64,000 bases of DNA from Brasenia schreberi (taxonomy: Eukaryota; Streptophyta; Magnoliopsida; Nymphaeales; Cabombaceae): assembly GCA_036023115.1 (NCBI GenBank), contig JAYKKT010000048.1:4240001-4304000 (forward strand), in the 5' to 3' direction. The notes beneath the pieces were generated by a model that saw only the letters and a program-made list of their open reading frames with translations, made no database searches and was not told the DNA's origin. Shown here piece after piece: positions 33,166 through 46,025 of this stretch. The first letter of the stretch is position 1; every line of letters begins with the position of its first letter. The position numbers and the translations under genes are program-made.

Positions 33166-35366
33166 GTTCGAGTTTATTGGCGGGTCCAATTCGGGATATT
33201 GTGCTGAACCAAGTGCAAAAGGTCCGGGGGGCAATGGGGCGTCTCAGAGACAGGAAATCGGTTCCCAGCCTCGTACCTGGATCTTTGTTTTCAACCCCGT
33301 ACATAACCCTTGGGGATTAAAATATCACCACCATACCTGATGAACCCGCGGGGACCCCCAGTCTGCTCTGTACCTGCTTCATTTACACTGAATTACACCC
33401 GACTAAGCAGTTGTACGTTCCCTCTCTAGGGTTAAAAGGAGACATTGTTTGAAAATGAATAAGAAAAAAGTCAATCAGTGACGGAGGCATTTTTCACATC
33501 AACAGCTCTGCATGTTCATCCCCTCACCTTCATCCGTTCTTGTGGTTGCTTGAAACTAGAGATAAAACGTCAAAAAAAAATTCTAAATTTATAATTAACC
33601 TGTTATTCTGATTCTTTTGACATGACGTGTGTAATACTTAGGACTGGATTAGGACCAAACCTATCCCCATGTAGACCCCAATTAGGAAAAAAGAAATTTT
33701 ACCTAAAATGGTGGAATAAGGAACCCTCACCGACCATCCTATCAACTAATTATCCATAACAAGAAGTTTCTCCAGTTGGGCACAGAGGCAAAGGACGGAG
33801 AAATCGAAGAGAATGGCAAAGACACAGAAAGTTTAGGTAACACCTAATATTTTCATTTTCTTTAATTTTCCAACGACATTAAACCCGTGGCATGTTGGAC
33901 GTGGGTTGGAAGAGAGAAGCAAATGGAATTATTCAATGTCATATCCACCCCTCTTGCAAAATAAACCATCAAAAGGAAGTTCGATCAAAATGAATCAGAT
34001 TTTTTCTTCACAAAAGGCATTCGAGCAACAAGCCGGATTTCTGAAATAGATCCTTTTTTTGGATTTTCCAGTGAAGCCGAGGGCCATTGGTGTTGATTCA
34101 GAGGGGAAAAGGGAGACGACTTAGAGGAGAAGTTTTGGGTTCATCAGCCATCTATTGTCGCAGTGGCAGAGCACCATATTCAGTGGTTGAACACAACTTG
34201 TGCTGTGGGGTCTGATGAACCGGTCCTAGCTAGTTCTTCAGGGCCCATCTGGTTTTCGACCAATGCAATGGTTTTGGGTTGGTTTAGTTCTCAAAAACCT
34301 AGGATCTGTTATTGGATCCAAATACCCTTTAATAGAAGGGCGTGTCGTGCCTTTCTGTCAGTGTTACCTGTCCTTCTTGTGTCCATGTTATAAACATCAG
34401 ATCCCGAATGGATCCAAATTTGGACTGAAACGTGTTATTTAAAACCTGATTGTAGTTTTGGACTATTTCTGGGTGCCCAGTGTCCAATTCGAGCTCAGTT
34501 TCAAGTGTTGAACTCATAACACAATGTAATTTAATGTCATTGTTGTTCAATAACTTGCATATGATCAATTTAGTAGGAAATGTTGGATCCGGAGTCTTTA
34601 TTTATGATAAGGGATTATCTCGGTTTCAGAGTCGTTCCAACCCCAATTTGGTATGCAGTTAGAGCTGCTGGTTTTGTCATCGAGTATCCCATCAGTTGAT
34701 GATTTATTGCTTATTTAAGTATTGAATGGGATGACTTGGATATGAGGATGGCTTCTAGATGTTGATTTTGAGTGTCACTTGAGATAGGTGGATATGTATG
34801 ACATCAATATGATTATGTCGTTTCTTTTATGTGCTTTTAAATGTGCATCTGTTGGAAGTATTGTTTATAAATGTTTATTGGAACTCTTGTGTGACTTATT
34901 TGTGATATTTGTTGACTATTGTTTCGCAATGTCCATGTTTAATAGGAGTCACGCCTGCATATGTTCTCGCTTGTGTGCACATGGTGAAACGTGGTGGGCA
35001 TTATGAATATATTTTGCTATGAGAAAGTTATCGATGGGCCATTATGTATGTTCACGTGGTATGTGGACTTGAAATTGAAAGGGTGGATTTGTTGTGGATA
35101 TGATAAGCATTGAACTTAAATGAGACATTTGATATGTTTATATCAAAACACTGGCCACATCGTGTATGTTGTGTTGTAGGTCCCTAGAGACGATTGTGAT
35201 TTGCGCCCATTAGATGTTCGAATATGGGCATGTACAAGGTGAGACCTTGGACACTCTAGCGGTGTGTTTGGTGCACACCTAATACCCAATGTCGTTGGTA
35301 GGTGTTGAACGACTCCAGTCGTGCGGCGCGTGGGAGGGTCATGGCAGGGCGGCGTGTGATGGGTGC
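33166..35366. other. No gene recognised; mixed composition
   Basis: 33200-33420 contains CCCGCGGGGACCCCC and CCTTGGGGATTAAAATATC, repeat-like in flavour. 34080-34400 is moderately GC-rich with short frames (76 codons at 34163-34393) that match nothing I know. 35160-35366 is GC-rich and leads into the gypsy LTR. There may be an unrecognised exon here, but I cannot support one. Confidence 0.35.
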
Positions 35367-36085
35367 GTGCCAACGCATGGGGAGCACACATTGGGTGCAT
35401 GCTAGCAGGTGGTGGCCACATGGTGGTGCTTGGTCACATGAGAGACACGTGACGGCGGTGCACAGGAGGTCCATAGTGGCTGGTGATGGTGCATGTGGTG
35501 GCCAGTAGTTGACCATTTTAACCTTTTCGGACCACTTTAACCTTCTAATGGATGTAAGGTCACTTGGTATAGGATTTTCCTTGGTCAAGGATATTTCAGA
35601 CTTTTCACTTGACGCTTTTGCGTGGGCTTGAGCCATCATCGAACTTAGTCTTCTAAGGTCCCGCTCCTTTCTCCACCATGTTTTAGTCCTTTTTGTTCTA
35701 CTTCTTTTATCCTTTTAATTCAAATATTTTGTAAGGGTAAAACGATCATTTTGTAAATATTTATAGTTAGAACTTATTTTGGTTCCAAACACCCCCATTT
35801 TAGCTTTTGCAAACCATTCTTTGAAGGAACATACTTGAAACAATGAAATTTTGCTAATACAGACTTTGAGGTTAAAATGTTCATTTTTTGAATTTTGTCA
35901 GAATTCAATTTTTTATATGGGAGTCAAAGTACTCTTATTTTGAGGTTCTCACAAAATTTTGGTTTGGAAATGAGCTTTTTTAAGGTGTCTTTATTGAAAG
36001 AAACCTTAGAAGACCACAACCGTAATTTTTCTTGTAAAAAGAAAAATTTATGAAAAGTCTTTTTGACAAATTTTGGGTGTTTACA
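35367..36085 (-). repeat. 3' LTR of the gypsy element (truncated)
   Basis: In element orientation it starts TGTAAACACCCAAAATTTG at 36085 and matches the right LTR (45315-46023) throughout, for example at GGGCTTGAGCCATCATCGAA and CTCCACCATGTTTTA. Similarity stops at GTGCCAACGCATGG (35367). The right LTR continues with a TATA box and transcribed region, which have no counterpart here, so this LTR has lost its end. Confidence 0.85.
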
Positions 36086-36105
36086 TATGCTCCTCTTTGT
36101 CATTA
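36086..36105 (-). promoter_or_regulatory. Polypurine tract of the gypsy element
   Basis: Read on the minus strand, ACAAAGAGGAGCATA lies directly before the LTR start TGTAAACACC. Position and purine content fit the plus-strand primer site used in LTR-retrotransposon replication. Confidence 0.7.
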
Positions 36106-37184
36106 ATCAAATTTATTTGGTTAATGACAAAAAATAATACCCCTAAAAATTTTCTTACAAGATTTCATTTAAGAAAACAAACTTTTCCCTTTTCTTGATA
36201 GGGGACTCATTTGTTGAACTTGGGTCCTAATTTTGGTAGGGAGAGGGCTTCTAGCTAAAGGGGACTCAACATGGATGACAACCGACTCATATGGGGACTG
36301 CATACGAATAGGGCTATTATAGATACACATGAGCATGAGGTGTGTGAGATGCAATGAATCAAGTGTGATGGAGACCTCTATGAAATATTATGTGAGCTCG
36401 AGAAGATCCCATGAAGGTTGACTGCCCTAAGTCGGATGTCCTCCATGCTCATTTGTTTCATAACTTGGGTTTTGTACAAAAACATTTTTGAAGTGTAATC
36501 TTTTTTAGTTTCTATGTGACAAGACTTTCATCTCCTATATTTCTCTTAACTTCGGTCTTGATTCTCTATTACTTTTGTGGAGGTTTTTATTGTTGGAAAA
36601 GCTTAACAACATTTCAAAACTTCATTTTTCATAGTGTAAGGACTAATCTTCAAATAAAATGAGATTTAAATTGGTAGGTTCTATTGCTACTTTAGTACTA
36701 TAATGATAAACATTTTCTCCTTTGGGATGTGGGGTACAAAGATAATTCTCATGATCCCTTCTGAAGCATCCCGTGGTATAAAAGAGGAATTTTGAGGAAA
36801 GCCTCATTGCTCTTTAAGCTTTTGGTTTTCTTTTTCTTTCTTTTGTAGGAAGACCTTTATATTGAAGGTTGATTTTTTTTTTTTATATATTTTGGCTTTC
36901 TAAGTATTGGGCCTTTGCCCATTTCTTTACAGAAAATGAGATAGGAGAATAACTTATTTCTCTAGATACTCAATCTAGTCAAGTGTACCCTATTTTTACA
37001 ATAGAACTAGGCCCTATCTTGTAAAATAAAGACTTTTGAAATGTTATTTAGTGATTTTGAAAACACTCAACCATTTCATAGAACACTAATTCTTAGTTAA
37101 GAGAAATATACTCAACTTGGTCTCCTATTAAAGAAACTAAAGATGATCTATTTGTACAATTAATTATAAAAATTGGTGGTAGAC

Positions 37185-38110
37185 TCTATACATGATATCT
37201 TTTCAGATATTGGGCATTTATAGGGTCTACCAAGTTTCTTCCCTAGGCATCAATTAGCCAATATGCATTGTTTGTTGTTGCCTATCTTATGACATAGGGA
37301 CCTTTTCAACTGGGCCACCACTTTTTTAGAGGATGTGGGTCCCTTTGGTGTATGGTTTTTAATACGAGATCTCCTATCTTAAAGTGACAAGCCTTCATAT
37401 GTTTCTTATAATGTAGGGCTATCCTTTTCTGATATGCTTGTGCATGATCCATGGCAAAGAGCCTTTTCACATCAACCAAATTGAACTTTGCTAGCCTAGC
37501 TTGTTGTAGGGTCTCTATGGGTAAATCTAGTGCAATGGATGTATAAAATGAATGCAACTTGGTTTGAATCAGAAGTATGACATTTTTGCCATAGACCAAT
37601 TCAAAAGGTGTGGCATTTGTTGGAGTGCGTATGAAAGTTTTTTATGTCCATAGTGCCTCATCCAACTTCTCATGTCATGTCCTACCTCTTTTTAAGGTTT
37701 TCTCAATGATGCTTATGAGGGTCTTGTTTGTGGCTTTGGCTTGTCCATTGCCTTGAGTAGTATGGTGAAAAGAAGTATTGTGCAATACCATAAGTCTTAC
37801 ACACCCTTTCCACTTTCTTATTTTTGAATGGAGTGCCATTATCTGACACTAGGTCCCTTGAGACTCCAAACCTAGTCAAGATATTTTTCTTAACTAATGT
37901 CACTATATGTTGTCCTTGGATATTTGCTAAGAACATAGCTTCAACCCATTTAAAAAAATATTTAGTAGCTCTTACGATGAATCTATGTCTATTGGATGCT
38001 ATCGGAAAAATTGACCCTTTGATGTCAAATGCCTACATAGTGAAGGGTCATGGATTAATAATAGAATGTAATGAAGATGATAAAATGTGAATGGCATGCC
38101 CATGCACTTA
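37185..38110 (-). pseudogene. Gypsy integrase, broken
   Basis: Minus-strand traces in order: HHCC zinc finger (HDHVNKCHQC with a stop where the next part begins, about 38090-38140), core beginning FDIKGSIFPIASN (about 38000-38040), FGVSRDLVSDNGTPF with the second catalytic Asp (about 37830-37880), then GQAKATNKTL (about 37720-37745), where the usual third acidic catalytic residue is Lys. The C-terminal part LARLAKFNLVDVKR-type region to KIGDLVLK and GPYVIR ends near 37185. At least one frameshift (about 37750) and several stops. Confidence 0.85.
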
Positions 38111-38135
38111 ACACTGATGGCATTTATTGACATGA

Positions 38136-38603
38136 TCATGACAATCTTGCTTGAGAGTAGACAAAAAATAACCTGCCCGTTAGACATAAAATTTCAATGG
38201 GTCGGCCATTAAGGGTAGCATCAATTCTCAGGGCTGATCCCAAAGAAGAGAGACAATCTACCATAATATTGCCCTCTCTACCAATGTGTGTGAGTGTACA
38301 TGATTTGAATGAGTCAACCAATTTAGTGGCCAACTCGTAGTATGAAATCAACCTTTAATGTTTGACTTGCCAAAATTTTGAAACCTGGTTTATAACAAGC
38401 ATGAAGTCTCCAAAGATTTCAATACATATTGCCCCTAGATTTTGCATAGTTTTTAGACCTTGTATGAGTGACTCACACTCGACCATACTATTCAAACAAG
38501 AAAAATCTAAATGAAATGACATTGGGATTTCTCCATTTTCAAGAGATATAACGATGATGCCAACTTCTGCCCCTTGCTTATTTCTTGCCCCATCAAAATA
38601 CAT
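38136..38603 (-). pseudogene. Gypsy RNase H domain, broken
   Basis: The frame from 38603 reads MYFDGARNKQGAEVGIIV, then MVECESLIQGLKTMQNLGA, then IEIFGDFMLVINQVS. It is followed after a stop by YYELATKLVDSFKSC and HIGREGNIMVDCLSSLGSA (38136-38351). The four expected acidic residues (FDGA, ECE, GDF, VDCL) are all visible. A stop near 38354 splits the domain. Confidence 0.88.
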
Positions 38604-39144
38604 TTTTCATACTTGATTCTTGTTGTAACAATTGGACAACACATGATAGTCCCAACTATATGTCAATATACCCTTATCGGGTATTTCATCAAGTATGGGA
38701 AATGCATCTTCAAGGGATAGGTGGGCCACATGGTCGGCCTGGACTTAGCTTGTAATGGAAGTTTGATGATGAAACTTCAAGTCATATTCCATCAAAAAGA
38801 AGTTAACATTTACATAGCCTACCCGTTAGGATAGGTTTTTGAAAAGATTCTCAATGGGGTCGAGTTTAGACACTATCCAAATCTCATGTAAAAGAAATAA
38901 TGTTTAAACTTTTGACATGCTCATACTAAGGCTAAGCATGTCTTCTCCATGACTTGATTTTTCCTTTCATATACCAAGAGAGTTTTTAAAATATAGTAAT
39001 GACATACTCCTTAAGGCTATCATCTTCATATCGCACTAGTAGAACCTCCAATGTCTTTTTATGAATAAAAATATGTAAAAGCAAAGGCTTTCCTATCTTT
39101 AGAGGTTTTAAAATCAAAGATTTGTCAAATAGGTTTTCAATTTT

Positions 39145-40200
39145 TCAAAAGCTTCTTGACATGGAATCTAAAAGGAATTTAACACTTTTTCTCAAACGTT
39201 TGTTAAAGGGTTCACATCTTGTTGCTAAATTAGAGATAAAACATCTAATGGCTTGGAGATGACCTTGGAGGCTCCGAATTTGAGTTAGTTTGGAGGGTGG
39301 AGTTATGTTTATGATGGCTCGACACTTAGAGGAGTTGACCTCTATGTTCTTTTGGCTAACCATAAATCCTAAAAGTTTTCCCGACTCCACTCCAAACACA
39401 AACTTTTGAGGGTTTAGATTCACCTTATAAAGCCAAAATCTTTTAAAAACTTTTTGCAAAGATCCTATATGAGTGCAACGGGTTTTTGATTTCACCAAAA
39501 GATCATCAACATATACTTCCAAAAGTTTATGTATTGGTCATGAAAAATGGTTATCATGGCTCTTTAGTTAGTGACACTAGCAATTTTCAAACCAAAAGGC
39601 ATGATAATATAGTAGTATGTGTCCCAAGGTGTGGTAAAAACAGTTTTGTGTCAATCTTTTAAAGCCAACTTGATTTGGTTGTAACCCAAATAACCATCCA
39701 TAAAAGAAAATATTTCATGATCTGTGGTGTTATCTACTATCAAATCGATATTGAGTAGCAGAAAATTGTCCTTTGGAGTGACTTCAAATTTCTAAAATCA
39801 ATGCAAATCTTAATTTTTCCATTGGATTTTCGAACAACAACAATGTTTGAAACCAAATAGAAATAAGCAATGGGTTTTATAAAACGAGCATTTGAAAGAT
39901 CTTGTAAACCCTCTTTAACTTAAAAGTGGATGTTATGATGAATTTTTTTAAGTTTTTGCTTGATGGGCTTGACATCATGTTATAAAGGTAAACGATGTTC
40001 CACCACTCTAGAGTTTATCTGGGCATATCCTCATAGGTCCATGCAAACACATTGATGTATGATTTAATAAACTCTATGAAGGATACTCTTTCGAGTTCAT
40101 GCAAACAAGTTCCTATTTTGACACACTTTGGGTTAGACTCGTTTCTTAGGTTAACTTCTAAAAAGTCCCCTCCCACAAAACTTAAAGGTTTTTGCAAGTT
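39145..40200 (-). pseudogene. Gypsy reverse transcriptase, broken
   Basis: Upstream part (40015-40197): SYINVFAWTYEDMP, the conserved segment before the RT. Middle: FMDGYLGYNQIKLA and MPFGLK, with stops (about 39600-39720). Downstream part (39145-39522): EVYVDDLLVKSK with the catalytic YVDD motif, KLLGFMVSQKNIEVN, and the thumb region LQGHLQAIRCFISN. Frame changes near 39520 and stops in the fingers region make it non-functional. Confidence 0.88.
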
Positions 40201-41183
40201 AAGAATTCTATGAAATTCGAGAAGCTTAGCCGTTTGATCACCCTCCTCGATGAGGGGATCTTCCTCCTTGCTCGATTCTCTCTTAAATGATTCGGATTAT
40301 AGAAAAGAATCTTTTGAAAGAGAATAATCTTCATGAGCACGAGATTTTGGATTGAGGATGTATAAGGGTTTTGACAAAATCATATTTTGAGATGGTCTAT
40401 GATTTTGAAAAACTGATTTTTAGTTTTTAAAATTTTTATCATTTTCTTTGATTTTTCTAATTTTTTTGGTGATTTCAAGACAAACCTTTGAAGAGAAAAT
40501 ATAAATTACTTTCTTTTTGTTGTTTTGAATTTTGTATTGTTTTTACTTTTTCTAAGTTTTTCTATTGTTTTTTATTTTTAAAGATTTTTTCATATGTTTT
40601 TGGTTTTTTTAAATATATATTTTTTGAATTTTTTGTAGAAAAGGGGTATCTTCCATCAAGCCAATAAAGAAAACACTATGAGTTAGATTCGAAAGAGGAG
40701 ATGTAAATCATAGGTTTCAGTTTTAGTGGCCCCTAGGTCACCCCTAACCCAAATGGTTTCAGGTAGGGGTTCGGGAGATTTTGATGGGTCAATGCCTAGC
40801 CCATGTCGATCTTGGTTTAGAGATGGGATAAAAGGTTTCAACCACCCTTGGCCCTCACTTCCTATACCTTGGTAAGATGTATAGTCCATATTTAGGATCA
40901 TGTTCCATGGTTTTTCAAGTTTGGGAAACTTGTGATAGAGATAATAATTTTGAAACATTCTATCGTCTATGGAATGGGATGTGCTATGTACCTTAGTATT
41001 AGGGAGTAGTCTAGTATATGGATGTTAGAGGAGGAGTGACGACCCACTAGGGATTGACTCCATAATGATTTTTCCTTTTTTGTAAATTTGGTCTTGATAT
41101 GACTCATTCGTGATGCATGGGGAGTTTTGAACTCATTTGAGGTTTGAATTATCCTATTCGGATACAATTATGACCTTATCTTC

Positions 41184-41477
41184 CTAAGGGATCTTAACAC
41201 ATTTATGAAAGGTTGAGGGAACGACCTTGAGTGAGTGTATCAAAGGCCTTCTTAACAACAACTTGTACTGAGAGTTGATATCTAAGACATGAAACAATCC
41301 TACATATTGGATTGAGTCGATTACTATGAGAAGTTCAATTGATTTCAGGGAATAGGAGGAATTACCATCATATCCTGTGATGACGATTGCACTTGGTTTG
41401 AGCATTTCTAATGAAACTCTAACTTGGAGGGCTATATGCAAGGAGAGGATGTTTAGGGCCCCTCCACCATCAACCAA
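41184..41477 (-). pseudogene. Gypsy aspartic protease
   Basis: A 97-codon open frame with VDGGGALNIL (the active-site DGGxxLN form of gypsy proteases), VSLEMLKPSAIVITGYDG, and VLDINSQYKLLLRRPLIHSL, where a GRPW-type motif is altered to RRPL. Downstream VPSTFHKCVK also matches. The local frame is open, but the polyprotein it belongs to is not. Confidence 0.82.
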
Positions 41478-42088
41478 ACACTTTTTAAGAGAATGGTGAT
41501 CATGAGAATGGGTAAGACCAAGAAGGACAATGACTCGGAAGTTATGGATGTACTAACCTTGATTTTCTATAGAATTTCATTCAATATATGTCTATGTTTA
41601 AGCTATATTTTGATACTTTAAAATAGACGTGTTGATTGGAAGCCTTGCTAAATGCTTTCCTAGATCGTATTGAGATAACACGTCTTTATATCCCTTGTAC
41701 ATGCTATGGGATGAATGAGGAATGATGCATACTTTTCAGGGGTCGGGTAAAATGATCACCTTCTCGCTTGATTTGTTCCCTAAGTTCACGGGTTGGTAGG
41801 TCCTTTTGGACCTAGTAACCTCTTTGACACTTTTCCTATGACTCGGTCCTACTTGCATTCTATGTTAGTGCGAAGATTTTGGCAGACCAGGAATAACTAT
41901 CAAGGCTCTAACCGGGGCAGAACACTAAGCGCTCTTTGGATCACTACTTGCTTGCTTTTTTTAATATTACGAGAGAACCATTTGGTGTGTGGCAAATAGA
42001 GTGAATCATATACAATGCATGATCACAAAAAGCATAGTCAACTGCTTCATGAGAGTTCTTGGGACAGAGACATACCTCTTTGAAGCTT

Positions 42089-43422
42089 TTATCCATGCAT
42101 GTTTCGGAAAGGACTCTTTGAAAATGGCTTGAGAATTCTCCGGCTCCTTGGAGATGTAGAGTTTAAACCTTGCTCAATCAAGTCTTCTATTTTATTTTTC
42201 GAAGACAAGCAATTATTCATATTATGACCCTTTAGCCTATGATACTTGCAAAATTCATTGAGAAAATGTTCTTTAGGGGATGACCCTTTGGGAATCGATG
42301 GTAAGTTCACCAATATTTTGGATAAGAGAATGTATAAGACTCTCATAAGTGGTTGTCCTAGATACATGTAATTTCTCTTTGTGTTTTCATATTTTTTTTG
42401 TACTTTTGTGATGGATGGTTTAGACTTGGGCACAAAAGGTTTAGTTGGATTAGATAAGGAAAATTCAACTCTGACACTTGCTACTTTTTGAGATTTTACC
42501 CTCCATTTGGGGTAGACGACCCATAAACCACTGGCTTTAGCCTTGAAGAGCGATGACTTTTTAATAAGTTTTTCGAAAGTGCTGATTTTATGAAGCGAGA
42601 AGGGATTTTAAATTGGTTTTAAAATTTTCTAAAATCAACATTATTGCACAATCCTTGGATATAGGCTCCTTGATTTGGCCAAGCAAACATCTCCATCTCA
42701 CAATGAAGACATGGGCTTCTTCATTATGAGCTTGCTTAGCATCTCTCAATTTGTTGAGAGTTGGGATAACCTCTATGTTGTGCGAGAATCTTTGCATAAA
42801 ACAATTGGTAAGCTCTTTGAAGGTAGTGAATTGACCCAAATTGTATAGGCCAACCACTTAGATGCATTCCCCTTTAGAGATTGTGAGAACCAATAAACCC
42901 ACTTAGTCATGTCCTTTTTCTTGTAGGCCTTTCTAAAAAAGAGTTGCAAATGAGATCTAAGATCTCCATTGTCATTATATAAATGAAAGCTTGACATTTC
43001 GTCCTCACTATCTATTTGATAATCAGATGGTAAGAAATCTGATAGTGAGTAGACTTTTTTTCCTTTGATTGACCCTTTATCAGTTGTTGTATGACTCTCT
43101 TATCTTTCATGGTGAATGGCTTGAGGTTTGACTTTTCTTTCTCAAATTTGGAAGTAAGTTTGGTTTTTCTGACATGATTTATCCTCTTATAGGCTCAGAG
43201 TTATTTTTCAAGAGAAGAACAAGATTCAACTGCATTAACCACTTTGCTTAGGGTGGTAATCTCTCTTTAGATTCTCAATTCTCTTTTTAAAGAGGTAATT
43301 CTATCTTCTTGGGTTTAAGATAATGATTCATGGGACCTTTTTGTTGTTTTTGAAAATCGATTTATAGAGCTTGATAAGGCCTTACTTAATAAATCACCGA
43401 CAGAACGTTCTGAACTTGACAT
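42089..43422 (-). pseudogene. Gypsy gag, broken
   Basis: Probable start at 43422 (MSSSERSVGDLLSKALSSSI), followed soon by stops. The Retrotrans_gag region is spread over 42588-42997 (SLKGNASKWLA, then FKELTNCFMQRFSHNIEVI, NEEAHVFIVRWRCLLGQIKE). A zinc-knuckle-like segment FCKYHRLKGHNMNNC lies at 42195-42245, followed by KNKIEDLIEQG. Stops and one frameshift separate the parts. Confidence 0.8.
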
Positions 43423-44564
43423 GGTATATGCTTGGAAATTTTAGTCTTGTAGCCAAGTTTTTAAAAGAGTTTAGAACAATGCTTTGAAATTAACTTGTTT
43501 TACAAGAATGTTATTGAATCAAAATAACTCATATAAGACCTAGATCTCATTGAGTGTATCATTTTATTTTTGTAAACAAAATTTTTAGGTCTATGTTGAC
43601 TTAAAAAAACTTTGCTTGCAAAAACATGCGCAAGTGTGCCAATAAGTTTACTCAAACTTGCAAAGAGATTTATCTGATTATTCGACGATTGTGAGAAAAT
43701 AGGTTATTCTCGACATATGCCTTTTTGAACCGGTGCTCAAGGGTCAACCTAGACACTTAAGAATTATGATTTTCGAATCTTAAGTTTTTTCAAAACAATT
43801 TCGACTCAAAACCATTTTTTCAAAAGGGTATCAATTTCACTTGGCCAAACCAGATTTAGTTATGCAAAAACAGAATTGATTTTGTTTTAGAATGTAATGT
43901 TTATATTTTTTAGAGGTCCTTATTAGGGTCCAAAAATTACGAAACTTTTACCTGAGTGAGAATGGTTTTATTAAGAATTTTTATTTATATTTTTTAGGTC
44001 CTTGGATGATCAAATACAAATTTGAGAAAAACTTCTAACCAAATACTATTATGAAATTTCAGACAATATTTTTGACAAAGATTTTTTATCTCAATAAAAT
44101 AATTGCATCTTTGAACATAGGCTTTTGATTTCTATGACACTTATCAATTTAGAAAGATATGGATGTTAGTTTTTAGATGACACTATTTTGGAGGCATTGG
44201 GATACTTGCAAACTGAGTTATGATAGTTTTACTGAACATCTATTATGGGATTTTTGGTCACAGATAGGTTTGATTTCAGGTTGAGTATGCTCCTTACTGA
44301 TTTTTTTATCAACCTCATCTATGTTCAAAATTTGCAAGAATTTTACCAAATTTTGGTCGGTATGTGTACCACTTATGGACAAAATTTAGTCATATTTCAC
44401 TAAGAGATCGTAACGAAAAAATTCATGGATGACACAAGGTCTATGTAGTTTGCTGAAATCTGTAAAAAATTTCTTATAAAAAATAATGATACATCCGGTT
44501 AGAATTTTAGTGGTTTAGTGATTATTCAAATAATTTTGTTTATGACTGATACTTGTTTGGAGAG

Positions 44565-46023
44565 AAACTCATCTACATATAGATCACTAGGGAATCTCTC
44601 TTAGAGAGGATTGCTCGCTTGGAAAATATATGCGATCATAACATAAACTTGTGAGTGATGTTTTCACCATAAGAGTGATTACATACTGATGTCATCATAT
44701 GTAAACATGATAGCTATGTCCTTCTTATGACTTCTTGAGTTGAATTAGAAATAACCAATACATCGAAGAAAGGAGAGAAGGGATAATATAACAAATAAGC
44801 ATATAAAAGATGAGAACGTATAAGATATAAAGTATATTAGAGTAGAAGAAATGAAATCTTATGAAAGTAGTGGATTCCTTTAACTATAACGTTTTCTTTT
44901 TGGCTTTCGGACTGGGATGACCCTCCTTTGTAATGATATTCTATGAAATGACTGCTATTCTTGAGTTTACAAAGGATTGGATACAATAACTTGAAGCATA
45001 CAACAAGAACAAATATGAAAAGGGGTAGAAGAGGGTGACTTGAGACTTTCTCTCTGTAGGTTTCTCTCTTTCTCTCCTCTTCGGATGAACTCCTCTTTGG
45101 GCTGAGAATGAGTACCCTCACGTCTTCCTTGGTTGGCCTTATCACTCTTGGACTGAAATTCTTTTTCTTGGTCTCCCCATCCTCCTTTTATAGTTATTTT
45201 CTTGAATCAGATCCTTTCGGGTTATTGGATATAATCTAGACCTAAATCCAATCTATCAAGGTGCTATGTGCATAGTTTGAGCCTCCCAGACGCTAGAGCA
45301 CATACCTCACCCGTGCCAACGCATGGTGGCCACGTGTTAGTGCTTGATGATGCGGGAGACACGTGACGGCATTGTGTGAGAGATCTATGGTGGCTGGTGA
45401 TGGCGTGCATGGTGGCTGGTGGTATTGCTTTTACCCTTGTCTACACCGTGGGTTGATCTTTTTAACCTTTTCGGATCGCTTTAACCTTCTAATGGGTATA
45501 AGGTCATATGGTGTAGGGTCTTCATTGGGAAGGAGTATTTTAACCATTTCACTTGATGCTTTTGTGTGGGCTTGAGCCATCATCGAACTTCAGTCTTGTG
45601 AGGTGTAAGTACTTTCTCCACCATGTTTTAGGCTTATTTGTTCTATTTTTTTTGTCCTTTTAATTCAAATATTCTGTAAGAGTAAAATGGTTATTTTGTA
45701 AATATTTTATAATTAAAATTTATTTTGGTTCCAAACGACCCATTTTAGCTTTTGTAACCATTTCTTTGAAGGAAACACTTGAAATAACAATATTTTGCTA
45801 ATACAGACTTGAGTGCAAAATGGTCATTTTTTAGATTGTTAGAATTAATTTTTTTTTATAGAGCTCAAAGTACCCTAAGTTTGAGGTTCCCACAAATTTT
45901 TGGTTTGTAAATGAGCTTGCTTAAGATGTCTTTGTTGAAAAAAATCGTACAAGACCCACAACCACAATTTTTCTTGTAAAAAAGAGAACTGAAAAAAGAT
46001 TTTGACAAATTTTGGGTGTTATA
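44565..46023 (-). repeat. 5' LTR of the gypsy element
   Basis: The right edge is ...TTTTGGGTGTTATA. The element-strand start TATAACACCC is TGTAACACCC with one change. 45315-46023 matches the left LTR. Leftward it continues with a TATA box (45181-45193) and a long transcribed leader. The inner boundary near 44565 is a guess based on a weak primer-binding-site-like GTATCAG at about 44555. Confidence 0.65.
45181..45193 (-). promoter_or_regulatory. TATA box of the gypsy 5' LTR
   Basis: On the minus strand CTATAAAAGGAGG lies about 830 bp inside the LTR, a normal place for the U3/R border. A purine-rich leader follows. The other LTR has lost this part. Confidence 0.6.
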
Positions 46024-46025
46024 GA

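Larger units (their letters stand above)
35367..46023 (-). mobile_element. Ty3/gypsy LTR retrotransposon, degraded
   Basis: Minus-strand element of about 10.7 kb in the order LTR (right), gag, protease, reverse transcriptase, RNase H, integrase, polypurine tract, LTR (left). The domain order with integrase last is diagnostic of Ty3/gypsy. No chromodomain was seen after the integrase, and the gag and protease wording fits the Tat/Athila side of the group, which is an inference. The two LTRs share about 710 bp but the left one lacks the downstream half. Every coding domain has stops or frameshifts, so the element is non-autonomous today. Confidence 0.9.

Noticed and set aside
34163..34393. A 76-residue protein
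   Set aside because: No motif, no splice context and ordinary composition.
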